From the NCBI RefSeq assembly GCF_002162135.1, contig NZ_CP021382.1, positions 1,426,001-1,490,000 of the forward strand: DNA of 64,000 nt, given 5' to 3'. The number at the start of each line of letters is the position of its first letter. Position 1 is the stretch's first letter. Position numbers and translations under genes: made by a program. Under the pieces are notes generated by a model that did no database searches, was not told where the DNA came from, and saw only the letters and a list, made by a program, of their open reading frames with translations. Of this stretch, positions 48,607 to 58,411 are shown one piece after another. Origin of the DNA: Cellvibrio sp. PSBB006. Lineage in GTDB: Bacteria > Pseudomonadota > Gammaproteobacteria > Pseudomonadales > Cellvibrionaceae.

Positions 48607-49367
48607 TAAATTAACTGCGCCTCCTGCAACCTGGCCACCAACGCCTCTACATCTTTTACCTGTATGCCTGCCTGCCGGGGCGGCGGTAGTTCGAGTTTGA
48701 GGGTGCGCACTCGGGGTGTGATATTTACACCCAGGTCGTCCGGGGTGGTGATGGCCAGGGGTTTCTGGCGCGCTTTCATAATATTGGGCAAGCTGGGATA
48801 ACGGGGCTGGTTGAGACGTAAATCCGTCGTAACCACGGCCGGAAGGCGAAGTAACAAGGTTTGCAAGCCCCCGTCGACCTCGCGTGTCACTCTGGCTTTA
48901 CCACCTTCGGCCTTGTCACCTTCAATCACCAGGCGTGAGGCAAAGGTGCCTTGTGCATAACCGCATAATGCCGCCAACATCTGGCCGGTCTGGTTGTTGT
49001 CGCCGTCGATAGATTGCTTGCCCAGGATGATCAGGCGCGGCTGCTCGCGTTCAACCAATTTTTGCAAACAATGTGCTACCGCCAAGGGTTGAAGATCTGC
49101 TGTAGCCTTAACCAGAATGGCTCGATCTGCCCCTAAAGCCAGTGCTGCTCGCAATTGTTCCTGTGCCTGTTCCGGGCCGATGGAAACCACCACGATTTCA
49201 TCGGCAACACCCTGCTCTTTGAGACGCACCGCTTCTTCAAGCGCAATTTCACAAAAGGGATTTATCGCCATCCTGGCACCGGCGATATCCATCGCCGTGG
49301 CCTGGCTGTTGGGCCGAACGCGGACACTGTGGTCCACAACCCGTTTAATCGCGACCAGTATTTTCAT
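48606..49367 (-). CDS. etfB: Electron transfer flavoprotein beta subunit
   Basis: 253 residues from the ATG at 49367 (MKILVAIKRVVDHSVRVRPN), the universal EtfB start; the in-frame Met at 49400 is not used by the family. The AMP-binding segment and the recognition loop region are present (DGDNNQTGQMLAALCGYAQ, VVTTDLRLNQPRYPSLPNIM). It partners with EtfA in fatty-acid and amino-acid oxidation. It is the first gene of etfBA. Confidence 0.97.
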   Translation of the reverse strand: MKILVAIKRVVDHSVRVRPNSQATAMDIAGARMAINPFCEIALEEAVRLKEQGVADEIVVVSIGPEQAQEQLRAALALGADRAILVKATADLQPLAVAHCLQKLVEREQPRLIILGKQSIDGDNNQTGQMLAALCGYAQGTFASRLVIEGDKAEGGKARVTREVDGGLQTLLLRLPAVVTTDLRLNQPRYPSLPNIMKARQKPLAITTPDDLGVNITPRVRTLKLELPPPRQAGIQVKDVEALVARLQEAQLI

Positions 49368-49690
49368 AAAAAGTCTTTCCTTGGAGGTGATGTTGTTCAA
49401 AGCGTGAGCATTTTATTGTGGATCGCTACGCAATCCACGAAAAGCACAGTTCATCTGCTTTGCCTGCTGACTATAAAATGCCTCGGCGCAAAAACACAAT
49501 CGGCGCGCACATTATTTCCTGACAAGGTCGTCGGCGCGCAATAACGATAACGGATAGCAAGCCATCGTCGACCAAGAATATTTTTCCGGATGGATTGCGC
49601 AGTTCAGAGCGCTACAGCACACTGGCGCGCCCGTTTGCTCCCGCGCCGGCCTTACCGTTTTTTTCTCCCGAAAATCTATCTGGATCAATC
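49368..49690. other. 323-bp divergent spacer between etfB and a lipoprotein gene
   Basis: No convincing gene. It must contain promoters for both directions. The only repeat seen is the nine-base direct repeat CGGCGCGCA near 49500 and 49530, of doubtful meaning. Confidence 0.3.
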
Positions 49691-50548
49691 ATGCGTTTTA
49701 CCAAATTTGCGCTCGTTGCTGTGTTCAGTTTCGTGTTGACTGCCTGTGTAACCTCACTGGTGGTTGGCAATGCCCAAAGTAAATTAATGTGGGCCATGCT
49801 TAAACCGCTGGTGGGTTTCGATCCCAATGAAGTCAACCTGTTTGAACAGCCGATGATTAAAAACCGTATGGTCAAATTACTCGGCCCTCACTACGACACC
49901 ACCATGAAACTGCTGCGCACGGCCAATGAAATCCAGCAGGAGGGGGCGCTGTTTTATGTGGTTTCCCGTTACACCCCCCTACCCGGCATTGCCAAACAAA
50001 CTGCCGAAAAAGCCGGCTTTGTCTGGAATGCGGATACCAATCAGATGGCGGTGATGCTGGTGACTGGCGGCGCGCCGACGGTCATCGCTGAGCAGGTGGA
50101 AAATGCCAGGATGGCCATCATGCCCAGCTGGCCCACGGAGTTGCAGGCAGTGATCGATGGGGCCGAATCCACGCAAAAAGCCTTGCAGGATGCCGTCGTG
50201 GATAAGACAACCGAAATGGTCGGCGAAACCCTCGGTCTGGAGGGTGATCAGCCTTTGTTAGAACAGGTGATTGAAAGCGGGTTAAACGGCGAATCGGTCG
50301 GCGACGCTGTGCAGGAACATATCCAGCAATCCAGCGATAAGATTATTGAAGATACAATCGCACCGGCACGGGAAACCCTTGAGCAACATGTCCCCGAAGC
50401 GGTAACGAAACCGCTACAGGATATCGAAGATACCCGCGACGCTATCTCGGAAAAAATGGAGCAGGAAACCGGGCAGTTTGAACAGATGGAAGATCTTATT
50501 AAAGAATGGGAAAAATTACCCCCGGAAGAGAATGCGCCGGATCAATAA
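49691..50548 (+). CDS. Hypothetical lipoprotein with coiled-coil C-terminus
   Basis: 285 residues from the ATG at 49691 (MRFTKFALVAVFSFVLTAC), where a clear lipoprotein signal with LTAC (Cys about 19) begins; the in-frame start at 49595 is rejected. Residues about 25-150 look globular with a membrane-like or amphipathic start. From about 165 on the chain is an acidic helical array (VIESGLNGESVGDAVQEHIQ, ISEKMEQETGQFEQMEDLIK). I do not recognise the family. It is convergent with the MacAB-type operon. Confidence 0.7.
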   Translation: MRFTKFALVAVFSFVLTACVTSLVVGNAQSKLMWAMLKPLVGFDPNEVNLFEQPMIKNRMVKLLGPHYDTTMKLLRTANEIQQEGALFYVVSRYTPLPGIAKQTAEKAGFVWNADTNQMAVMLVTGGAPTVIAEQVENARMAIMPSWPTELQAVIDGAESTQKALQDAVVDKTTEMVGETLGLEGDQPLLEQVIESGLNGESVGDAVQEHIQQSSDKIIEDTIAPARETLEQHVPEAVTKPLQDIEDTRDAISEKMEQETGQFEQMEDLIKEWEKLPPEENAPDQ

Positions 50549-50563
50549 CTGCGCCGATTGCAT

Positions 50564-51970
50564 TTATTCTTCCTGTTGCCAGCCACCGCCCAGGGCTTTA
50601 TATAAATCCACCGCAGCCGTTAAGCGCGCCTGGCGTTGCTGCGCCAATTGATCCTGCGCCTGAAACAAACTGCGTTGTGCATCAAGCAACGCCAGAAGAT
50701 CATCGCTACCTTCGCGATAACGCACCTCCGTCAATCGCAGCGTGCGTTGCGCCTGGGTAACAATTTCCGCCTGACGCTGTTCCTGCTCTGCGTTAACGGC
50801 GGTTCGATCAAGCGCATCGTCCACTTCCTGCAAGGCGGTGTAGATGGCTTTGCGGTATTGTTCGAGCAAGCTGATTCGCTGCGACTCGCTGAGTTTGACC
50901 TGATTGCGCAGGCGGCCACCGTCGAACAAGGTCTGCGCAAGGGACACGCTCCAGCCCACCGAATCGCTCGCACTACTCAATGAAAATAAAGCTGCCGTTG
51001 CTCTACCGGCCGATGCACTTAATTGCACCGCGGGCAAGAGCGCGGCGCGCGCGGCAGCAACATCCGCATCGGCTGCCTGTAGTTGCGCTTCCGCACTGGC
51101 CAGATCCGGGCGGCGAGTAATGATATCCGCCGGTAAACCCGCGTTAATATCCGGTAGCGCGATGTCCATGATCGCCTCGTCGGTTAACACAAAATGTTGC
51201 GGTACACGACCGATCAATACCGCCAGGGCAGCACGCGTTTGTCGGCCCTGCAATTCCAACGGCGGCAACGCGGCCGATTGGCTCAACAGGTTGGTACGCT
51301 GGCGGGCAAGGTCCGCCGCTGTTGCCGCGCCGTTGCGATAACGCACCTCCACAATGTCGTAAACCCTTTGGGCGATACGAATGTTTTCGCGTGCGGTTTC
51401 AATGCGTGCTTGCAACGCCAGCCATTGAAACCACCCGCTGGCCACAGCACCGGTTAAACTCAAATGCGCGGATTCATAATCAAATTCACTGGCTTTAAAT
51501 GACGCTTCAGCCGCAGCGACACTGGCAGAAACACGGCCCCATAAATCCACTTCATAACTGGCTCCAAGCGACACACGGCTCGATTCACCGGTTTGCCAGT
51601 CCGCTTCATTATCGCGACTACGTGTGGAACCGCTGCTGGCATTAACACTCAGCGCAGGAAATAACGACGCCCCCGCAGAATTCATTTGCAATTCCACCTG
51701 CCGCACCCGTTCAGCAGCGATGCGCAAATCCGGGCTTTGCTGCAACGCTTCAGCAATCAATTGATTCAATTGTGGTGACTGAAAGCTGGCCCACCATTCG
51801 CGATTCATCTCTGTTTGTTGATTGGTAAGGTTAATGGTCTGCCAGTTTTCAGTGAAGGCAATATCCGGCCGATCGTGACGGCTGATGGAATGACACGCCG
51901 TCACGCTGACAAGTATCGTCCAGGGTAATAATGCTCGAAAAAATAAAGATTTGTTTTGTTTCGCGGACAT
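50564..51970 (-). CDS. Outer-membrane efflux channel lipoprotein (NodT/OprM family), MacAB partner
   Basis: 468 residues. Lipobox VTAC (Cys about 26) and two OEP repeats (about 60-255 and 270-460), with NodT-type signatures PDLRIAAERVRQVELQ and ALQEVDDALDRTAVNAEQEQ. It provides the outer-membrane duct for the ABC exporter just upstream (5-bp gap). It is the third gene of the macA-macB-channel operon. Confidence 0.92.
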   Translation of the reverse strand: MSAKQNKSLFFRALLPWTILVSVTACHSISRHDRPDIAFTENWQTINLTNQQTEMNREWWASFQSPQLNQLIAEALQQSPDLRIAAERVRQVELQMNSAGASLFPALSVNASSGSTRSRDNEADWQTGESSRVSLGASYEVDLWGRVSASVAAAEASFKASEFDYESAHLSLTGAVASGWFQWLALQARIETARENIRIAQRVYDIVEVRYRNGAATAADLARQRTNLLSQSAALPPLELQGRQTRAALAVLIGRVPQHFVLTDEAIMDIALPDINAGLPADIITRRPDLASAEAQLQAADADVAAARAALLPAVQLSASAGRATAALFSLSSASDSVGWSVSLAQTLFDGGRLRNQVKLSESQRISLLEQYRKAIYTALQEVDDALDRTAVNAEQEQRQAEIVTQAQRTLRLTEVRYREGSDDLLALLDAQRSLFQAQDQLAQQRQARLTAAVDLYKALGGGWQQEE

Positions 51971-51975
51971 CGTTA

Positions 51976-53928
51976 TTACTCCGTCGCCAAGGCTGCAACA
52001 GGATCAAGGCGAGCAGCCTTGCGCGCCGGCAGGTAACCAAAAATCAAGCCGGTCGCAAAGGCACAACCGAACGCCAGAATCACCGGCGCCAAAGAATAGG
52101 AAATCGGTGTACCCAAATAATTGATCAATGCGGCACTACCCAAACCCAACACCACACCAATCACACCGCCTATTGCCGACACCACCAATGCCTCAATCAA
52201 AAACTGTTGCAAGATATGGCGCGTGCGCGCGCCGGTGGCCATGCGAATACCGATTTCCCGGGTGCGTTCCGTCACGCTGACCAGCATGATATTCATCACC
52301 CCGATGCCGCCGACCAGTAACGAAATCGCCGCGATAGAGGCTAATAAAATGGTCATGGTATTTTGGGTTTCCGAGACTGTGTCAATGAGCGATGCCATAT
52401 TAAAAATCTGGAAGTCTTCAGCACCGTGACGTGCCAGCAAGAGTGCATGTGCGGCGGCTTGCACCTCGGACATGTGTTGCGTATCAGCGACAGCGATAGT
52501 GACATTGCGTAAAAACGTCTGACCAAAGATGCGCAGACTGCCCGTGGTGTAAGGGACAAAAACCACATTGTCCTGATCGTCACCGCGCGGCGAAGCGCCC
52601 TGCTCTGCCATGACGCCAATCACCTGAAACAGAATATTGTTGATGATGATGTAATGGCCCAGCGGATCAGCCTGGCCAAATAATTTTTCTGCGACGGATT
52701 TACCGATGACGGCAACCGTGGCGTAGCTCCGCTCATCCTCTTCCGTAAAAAAGGTTCCACTGGCCATGGTCCAGTTGCGCGCTATTGGAAATAGGTGTGA
52801 GGTCGCATTGATTTCTGCGCTGTGATCTTCTGTTTCATAACGCAGTGTATAGCCACCGGTCAGTTCGGGCACCGCAGCCAGAATATCCGGCAAGTTATTC
52901 AGGGCATCTACATCGGCAGGCACAAGAGAAGATGTACTCCATCGGCCACCGCGTTCATTGGGGCCGCCGGGTCGGACCAGCAATAAATTGCTGCCCATGG
53001 CGCTGATGCGATCTACCACCGCTTGTTTGGCACCGTCACCGATAGCGAGCATGGTAATGACCGAGGCGACACCGATCACAATGCCGAGCAGGGTGAGAAT
53101 TGTGCGGAAGATATTGCCAAACAAGGAGCGCAATGCGGTTTTACCGGCAGATAATAATTCGCTGCCTAAACCGGGTTCACCGTGTAATTTTTTCGCCGCA
53201 TCGTCGATATCAATTTTCGTCGGAACAGTCGGGCCTGGATCACTGATGATCACACCATCGCGAATTTCTATCAGGCGATGGGCGTGGGCCGCGACGCTGG
53301 CGTCGTGGGTAATCAAAATAATGGTGTGCCCCTGGGCGGAGAGTGTTTCCAACAGGGCAATAACATCACTTCCGCTGTGACTGTCCAGGGCACCCGTGGG
53401 CTCATCCGCCAATATTATTTGCCCACCGTTCATCAACGCCCGCGCAATAGAAACCCGTTGCTGCTGCCCACCGGACAATTGATTGGGGCGATGGTGCAGG
53501 CGTTCACCCAAACCTAAAGAGGTGAGCAAGTCCGCTGCGCGGTGACGACGGGTGTGAGGCGGCAAACCGGAATAACTCGCGGGCAACTCAACGTTCTCGC
53601 AAGCACTGACACCAGGCAGAAGGTTGTAACTTTGAAACACAAAACCGAAGGCTTCCCGTCGCAAACGCGCGAGGTCATCCCGTTCAAACAACGACACATC
53701 CTGGCCATCAAAAAAGTACGCACCGCTGCTCGGGCGATCCAGGCAACCGAGGATATTCATCAGCGTGGATTTGCCTGAACCCGATGCGCCCATGATGGCA
53801 ACAAATTCACCCGCATGAATTTGCAGGTCGATGCCATGCAATACCTGCGTCGCGATTTCGCCGTTGCGAAAGGTTTTGGTCACGCCGCGCAATTCAATCA
53901 GCGGCACATCATTGGCAGGCGTGGTCAT
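51976..53928 (-). CDS. macB: MacB-type ABC exporter (ATPase fused to FtsX-like permease)
   Basis: 650 residues, the MacB length. ATPase domain about 8-235: Walker [10 protein letters not shown], signature [16 protein letters not shown], Walker [13 protein letters not shown], His in ILITHD. One membrane helix at about 275-300, a large periplasmic domain, and three C-terminal helices of the FtsX/MacB fold from about 520. A mechanotransmission pump for macrolides, peptides, toxins or siderophores in the periplasm. The start overlaps the macA stop (ATGA). Its nearness to the iron locus leaves a siderophore-export role possible, as with PvdRT-OpmQ. Confidence 0.93.
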   Translation of the reverse strand: MTTPANDVPLIELRGVTKTFRNGEIATQVLHGIDLQIHAGEFVAIMGASGSGKSTLMNILGCLDRPSSGAYFFDGQDVSLFERDDLARLRREAFGFVFQSYNLLPGVSACENVELPASYSGLPPHTRRHRAADLLTSLGLGERLHHRPNQLSGGQQQRVSIARALMNGGQIILADEPTGALDSHSGSDVIALLETLSAQGHTIILITHDASVAAHAHRLIEIRDGVIISDPGPTVPTKIDIDDAAKKLHGEPGLGSELLSAGKTALRSLFGNIFRTILTLLGIVIGVASVITMLAIGDGAKQAVVDRISAMGSNLLLVRPGGPNERGGRWSTSSLVPADVDALNNLPDILAAVPELTGGYTLRYETEDHSAEINATSHLFPIARNWTMASGTFFTEEDERSYATVAVIGKSVAEKLFGQADPLGHYIIINNILFQVIGVMAEQGASPRGDDQDNVVFVPYTTGSLRIFGQTFLRNVTIAVADTQHMSEVQAAAHALLLARHGAEDFQIFNMASLIDTVSETQNTMTILLASIAAISLLVGGIGVMNIMLVSVTERTREIGIRMATGARTRHILQQFLIEALVVSAIGGVIGVVLGLGSAALINYLGTPISYSLAPVILAFGCAFATGLIFGYLPARKAARLDPVAALATE

Positions 53929-55211
53929 CAGCGCATCATCCTCGGCCCCCAGGGGCGAGCATTATCGGTCGGCGCCTTTGCGGTTTGTTGTATGCCCGTG
54001 ACGATGTGCTCACCTTCCTCAAGGCCCGCCAGAATTTCTGCCTGAACACGATTGGTGACACCAACCTGCACGTCGCGGTTTTCAATTATTCCTTTTGCAT
54101 TGAGCACGTTAACCGTCGCCGCGCGCGGACCAGCCGCCCGAGCATCGCGTATTTTTGGACGGCTTGGACGCTCCGTTGCGCGCTCGCCCGCCGGTTTACC
54201 CTCGCGCGCCTCCGGTGGCAAACGCGGTGCAGAAAAACTCAGCGCAGACATAGGCACCAGCAACACATCGCGCGCTTCAGCTGCAACGAAAAAAACCTGG
54301 GTGGTCATCTGTGTCATCAGCAAACCGTTGGGATTGGGCACATCAAATAACGCGTTGTATAACACCACGTTATTGAGCACTGTCGGTGTCGGCTCAATGC
54401 GACTCAGCTGGCTGTACCAACGCCGCCCTTCACCACCGAGCGTTGTGAAATACACCTTCATACCTTTTTGTAATTTACTGATATCTGCTTCCGATACCTG
54501 TGCCTGCACTGTCATGGTAGATAAGTCAGCAATGCGCAACAGCGTGGGGGCCATTTGATTGGTGTTCAGGGTTTGTCCCTGACGTGAGGTAATCGACACG
54601 ACCGTGCCGTCCATGGGTGCATAGATGCGCGCAAATTCAAGATTGGCTTCTTCGGCACGCAAGCTGGATTCAATCTGTTGGATCTGTGCTTGCAACGCTT
54701 CAATTTGCGCCTTGGCCGATTGCAGCGAGGCTTCTGCACTTTGCAATGCTTCCTGGGTGGTAGCGTCTTCTTTTTGCAGATTTTGTTGGCGCGTGTAGTT
54801 CACTTGTGCGAGTTTTAATTGCGCTTCACGATCCAGTAATTGCGCGCGTTGATTGCGTAATTGTGCGCGGGTCGCATCCACTTTGGCGAGGTAAACCGTC
54901 GCGTCGATTTCCGCCAGTAAATCACCTTCATTAACCTCACTGCCTACCTCAACGTGTAACACCGTCAGCTGGCCGGATACCTGCGCACCCACATCAACAT
55001 AATCGCGCGGTTGCAAGGTGCCCGTGGCGGTGACCAGGTTTTCGATATCGCCACGCTGGACAATCGCCGTGGCATGCACAACGCTTTCCTCGCCATCGCG
55101 CAGCAATAACCAGATAAGCATTCCGGCAATAACGAAAGCACTCAACATCAACCATTTTCGATGACGCAAGCGTTGAAAATTATTGCGAAAATTTTCAAAC
55201 AAAGTGGGCAT
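53928..55211 (-). CDS. macA: MacA-type periplasmic adaptor
   Basis: 427 residues. N-terminal anchor helix ([17 protein letters not shown], about 19-36). Barrel-sandwich halves ([40 protein letters not shown]) flank a long coiled coil (about 115-185); beta-barrel and membrane-proximal domains follow, with an unusual basic Pro/Arg/Ala-rich insert ([20 protein letters not shown], about 335-370). The start ATG at 55211 has only a weak ribosome site. It is the first gene of the macAB-channel operon. Confidence 0.92.
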   Translation of the reverse strand: MPTLFENFRNNFQRLRHRKWLMLSAFVIAGMLIWLLLRDGEESVVHATAIVQRGDIENLVTATGTLQPRDYVDVGAQVSGQLTVLHVEVGSEVNEGDLLAEIDATVYLAKVDATRAQLRNQRAQLLDREAQLKLAQVNYTRQQNLQKEDATTQEALQSAEASLQSAKAQIEALQAQIQQIESSLRAEEANLEFARIYAPMDGTVVSITSRQGQTLNTNQMAPTLLRIADLSTMTVQAQVSEADISKLQKGMKVYFTTLGGEGRRWYSQLSRIEPTPTVLNNVVLYNALFDVPNPNGLLMTQMTTQVFFVAAEARDVLLVPMSALSFSAPRLPPEAREGKPAGERATERPSRPKIRDARAAGPRAATVNVLNAKGIIENRDVQVGVTNRVQAEILAGLEEGEHIVTGIQQTAKAPTDNARPWGPRMMR

Positions 55212-55255
55212 ACATATGATCCATAAAAATAAACTTTACGATGTATCCAGAAGCC

Positions 55256-55310
55256 ATCTCAAAAATTGGTTGGCGAAACTCAGGCGAGGCCGCCAAATGA
55301 TTTTTGAGAT
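55256..55310. repeat. Nested inverted repeat between the flavoprotein gene and macA
   Basis: Outer arms ATCTCAAAAAT (55256-55266) and ATTTTTGAGAT (55300-55310), inner arms TTGGCG (55270-55275) and CGCCAA (55291-55296). A two-tier hairpin downstream of the reductase gene and upstream of macA. No T tract follows on the minus strand, so it is not a classical terminator. Confidence 0.6.
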
Positions 55311-55315
55311 AGTTT

Positions 55316-56836
55316 CTAGTAGACGTCGCGACAATAGCGTTCATTATCAGCCAGCGTTTCCAGCATTTCTTCCCCGAGAATTTCCGTCAACACCTCATCC
55401 ACCCCTTGTGCCATCCCTTCCAGACTACCGCAGACATAAATAGCCGCACCTTCGTCGATCCATTGCCGGATCACTTCACGTTTTTCCAGCAACAGATGCT
55501 GTACATAGCGCGGCTCGCGTTGATCGCGGGAAAATGCCAGATCAAGGTGCGTGAGATAACCCTGCTTTTTCCATGCTAGAATTTCATCGGCAAAGAAAAA
55601 ATCATTAGCCAGGGTTCGCTCACCAAAGAGTAACCAGTTACGTCGATAACCGGCACGGATACGCGCACGCAGATGCGCGCGTAAGCCCGCAAGGCCAGTA
55701 CCATTCCCCACCAGGATTATTGGCCGATCATCGGTGGGCGCATGAAAGCGTTGGTTTACCCGTACCCGTAAAGCAATGTCATCGCCGGCTTGGGCGTAAG
55801 CCGTTAGCCAACCGGAACCGAGGCCTAAGGTGTTTTCGGACAACTGCACTTGACGCACAATTAAATCGAGCGTGCCATCTTCCGGCAATGACGCAATGGA
55901 ATACTCCCGGTGCGGTAACTCCGGTAATTGACCAAGTAAATCTTCAACGGATAACGAACGATAATTTTCGAACGAATGCTCAGGCAAACGGCGACGCATC
56001 AGCAGCTGCTCAAGTGACATGCCGGTATCAGCCACGCGGGCGTAACCGTCGAGCGTTAATTCGCGCAGGAATTGTCTTACCCGTGCCGGAGGATTGCAGG
56101 GACCAATCTCGGCAATATCGCCGGCCTGCCATTTGCCTGGTGCTATAACTTCTTTAGCGGGTTGCAATTGTATATGGTAGGCGGGATGACCCGGACTATC
56201 GGGATTCAAACAGGTTCGCGCGCGTAAACACCAGTTTTCATACCCCGGTTGGCTCCAGTCTGCAAAATGTGTCTGCCCACTGAGTTGCCCGAGATAATAT
56301 TGCCAATGGCGCAACGCACTTTCATCCTGCTTATCCACTTCCACCACATCAAATAATGATGTGGCACCCCGATGATGCAAGCCATGATTCAACGCATGAC
56401 CAAAGCCACAAAAATGGCGATAGTCGCGATCACCCAGCGCTAAGATACCGAATTGCAAATGCGCCAGCGCCGCATCATTTTTTTTCAGATAACGCCGCAG
56501 AAATGCAGCACCAGTATCTGGCGGTTCACCTTCACCATAGGTACTCACCACAAACAAGGTTCGAGCAGTTTGCGCAAGTAATGACTCATCCACCTTGTGC
56601 AGCGACAGCAGCTTGCAGGAAAGCCCGGCCTGTTCCAGTTGCAGTACACTCTGTTGCGCAAGTTTTTCAGCGTTGCCGGTTTGGCTGGCGTATGCGACAA
56701 GGATCGCATCTTTCCCTATGCCGCTATCGCTTTGTGTTACGCGTTCGCGCTGACGGTACTTGATCCAGCACAGCAGGCAGAGCGCGATGTAAACCACAAT
56801 GACTGTAATCGCTAAAAAATAACGCACACCACTCAC
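55316..56836 (-). CDS. Membrane-anchored diflavin reductase (sulfite-reductase-alpha/CPR-like)
   Basis: 506 residues. One N-terminal membrane helix (about 5-26, FLAITVIVVYIALCLLCWI); a flavodoxin FMN domain (about 46-185; YASQTGNAEKLA, STYGEGEPPDTGA, LGDRDY); then an FAD/NADPH ferredoxin-reductase module with REYSIAS (FAD), PIILVGNGTGLAGLRAHLRA (NADPH) and the C-terminal ERYCRDVY. It passes electrons from NADPH to a partner, here most likely the PepSY membrane protein of the same iron locus, for ferric-siderophore reduction (inference). Hairpins precede it, so it may have its own promoter. Confidence 0.87.
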   Translation of the reverse strand: MSGVRYFLAITVIVVYIALCLLCWIKYRQRERVTQSDSGIGKDAILVAYASQTGNAEKLAQQSVLQLEQAGLSCKLLSLHKVDESLLAQTARTLFVVSTYGEGEPPDTGAAFLRRYLKKNDAALAHLQFGILALGDRDYRHFCGFGHALNHGLHHRGATSLFDVVEVDKQDESALRHWQYYLGQLSGQTHFADWSQPGYENWCLRARTCLNPDSPGHPAYHIQLQPAKEVIAPGKWQAGDIAEIGPCNPPARVRQFLRELTLDGYARVADTGMSLEQLLMRRRLPEHSFENYRSLSVEDLLGQLPELPHREYSIASLPEDGTLDLIVRQVQLSENTLGLGSGWLTAYAQAGDDIALRVRVNQRFHAPTDDRPIILVGNGTGLAGLRAHLRARIRAGYRRNWLLFGERTLANDFFFADEILAWKKQGYLTHLDLAFSRDQREPRYVQHLLLEKREVIRQWIDEGAAIYVCGSLEGMAQGVDEVLTEILGEEMLETLADNERYCRDVY

Positions 56837-56845
56837 CTTTGTTAT

Positions 56846-56895
56846 TTCGGGATCTTATTCTCCCGAATAAAAACCCCGCCATAGCGGCGGGGTTT
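56846..56895 (-). terminator. Terminator after the DUF4198 gene (two hairpins)
   Basis: Stem AAACCCCGCC/GGCGGGGTTT (56871-56895) is followed on the minus strand by TTTTTATTC; a second hairpin TTCGGGA/TCCCGAA (56846-56867) follows. They separate the DUF4198 gene from the reductase gene. Confidence 0.75.
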
Positions 56896-56969
56896 GCGTC
56901 GGCCAAAGCCAGTTTAAAACAATTGCTCACTCAGAAAAGGGTTTGCACATTGTTTTGACATTTCACCAA

Positions 56970-57797
56970 TTATTCAGGCAGAACCTCCAGGGTCGCCACG
57001 TAGGCACCACGTCGCTGCTTCGCCGGTTTTTTGCCCTTGTCATCACTGTATTCCGCGTTTAACCAATACATACCGGCTTCCGGCCAGGTAATGCTGACTT
57101 TACCTTTCTTATCAGTCTCCACCTCAATAGCTGCCTGTTCATTGCGATAACGCATACCGCCGGGAATAGCCGTCACCTTGGCACCGACTGCCGGTTTGCC
57201 ATCAATCAAAAAAATAAACTCGGCGGTTTCACCGGCAAACAAGTCATTCGGGTGAGTAATCGGCACCATCTCCAGACCGACCTTGGTTGGCTTTAAAACA
57301 CTGTCGCTGGGAGAGCCAGCTGTAACAAAGGTTTCTATACGATGAGACGATTGGGATATTTGCAAATTTTTAGCTTTTTTGGGGACTTCTTTTTCGAAGC
57401 CTTCCTGCGTCGGCGTTACACCGCGTTGCGGCCAGAAACGGCGTTCACCCTCTTCGGTTTCCCAACGGGCATTCAGTCCACTGCTCGCATAAAACACTTT
57501 GTAAGTGCCGCTCTGGGAAAGGTTCACATCAAAGGTGCTACGGTATTTTCCTGTGGCAGCATTTTGCAATTCAACGTTCTTTCCGTCTGGCCCGATGGCT
57601 TCCAAGCGCTGGTAACCCAGAGGAACATGATTCACATGGAAAATATCATTGGATACCGCCGCGTCAAAGGTTACCCAGACGTCTTCTCCCGACAGCACGG
57701 TGGCTGAAGGCGTAATCCAGGCACGGTGGCCGTGGGCCGTCATGGAAACGGTCAAACCCAAGGCGAATACAGAAGCGAGTTTTGCGATTTTATTCAT
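56970..57797 (-). CDS. DUF4198 domain periplasmic protein
   Basis: 275 residues from the ATG at 57797 (MNKIAKLASVFALGLTVSMT), with SD AAAGGAA upstream; signal peptide cleaved near AHG. Mature start HRAWITPSATVLSGEDVWVTF is typical of DUF4198 (NikM/CbtA-like metal-transport accessory) proteins. It has two Ig-like beta domains (about 25-180 and 190-275). No metal-binding Cys. DUF4198 genes recur with DUF2271 and PepSY genes in flavin-linked iron loci; the exact role is unknown. Confidence 0.85.
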   Translation of the reverse strand: MNKIAKLASVFALGLTVSMTAHGHRAWITPSATVLSGEDVWVTFDAAVSNDIFHVNHVPLGYQRLEAIGPDGKNVELQNAATGKYRSTFDVNLSQSGTYKVFYASSGLNARWETEEGERRFWPQRGVTPTQEGFEKEVPKKAKNLQISQSSHRIETFVTAGSPSDSVLKPTKVGLEMVPITHPNDLFAGETAEFIFLIDGKPAVGAKVTAIPGGMRYRNEQAAIEVETDKKGKVSITWPEAGMYWLNAEYSDDKGKKPAKQRRGAYVATLEVLPE

Positions 57798-57876
57798 AAG
57801 AAAATTCCTTTGCGAAACATCAGTCAATTATTTATTGGCGATAGGTAAAAAATCGGTGATAAAAAATGGCTCAACA

Positions 57877-58386
57877 TCACGGGTTCAACGTCAGCTGAAA
57901 TACGCCCAGTTCGTTTTTGCCTTGAGCTTTCAAGGTTTCCTGTTTTTTTGGCGGCCACTGGAACGGAATTTTCAACAGTTCGCGTCCACCGACTTCACGT
58001 GCGGCTTCAAGAATCAAGGTGTAGTCACCGGCGGGTAATTTACCCAGCGGTTCGACACCTTCCGCAAAGGTAACCGTATGGGTACCGGGAGCACGGGTTG
58101 CGCCGCTGACGCCATCTACCGGCATATCCAGCTCGCGCCCGCTGCGACGCCACCATTGGCGCATATCCTTCAGCCAGTCTTCACCTTTATCTTCTTTCAT
58201 CTCCACGTCATACCAGACGGCGAGGTTGATGACTTTTTTATCTTTGTCTTCCACCCATAAGGCGGTGTAAGGGCGATGGTATTCCGCTACATCCAGACGC
58301 GGAATTTCCAGTGAAACAGCCAATTCACCAGCGAAAGCAGCCGTGGACATTATTGCCAGGAACAGAGCAAACAGACGCGAACACAT
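57877..58386 (-). CDS. DUF2271 periplasmic protein with a flavinylation-like SGAT motif
   Basis: 169 residues from the ATG at 58386, the one with GGAG nine bases upstream; signal peptide cleaved at AFAG. The motif DGVSGATRAPG (Asp91 to Thr97) matches the D-x-x-(S/T)-G-A-T site where ApbE links FMN to Thr in NqrC/RnfG and in DUF2271 proteins. It is probably a periplasmic flavoprotein electron carrier between the PepSY membrane protein and its acceptor. No apbE gene is in the window. It lies 25 bases after the PepSY gene. Confidence 0.83.
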   Translation of the reverse strand: MCSRLFALFLAIMSTAAFAGELAVSLEIPRLDVAEYHRPYTALWVEDKDKKVINLAVWYDVEMKEDKGEDWLKDMRQWWRRSGRELDMPVDGVSGATRAPGTHTVTFAEGVEPLGKLPAGDYTLILEAAREVGGRELLKIPFQWPPKKQETLKAQGKNELGVFQLTLNP

Positions 58387-58411
58387 AACGCACTTCTCCA
58401 TGAAAAAATAT

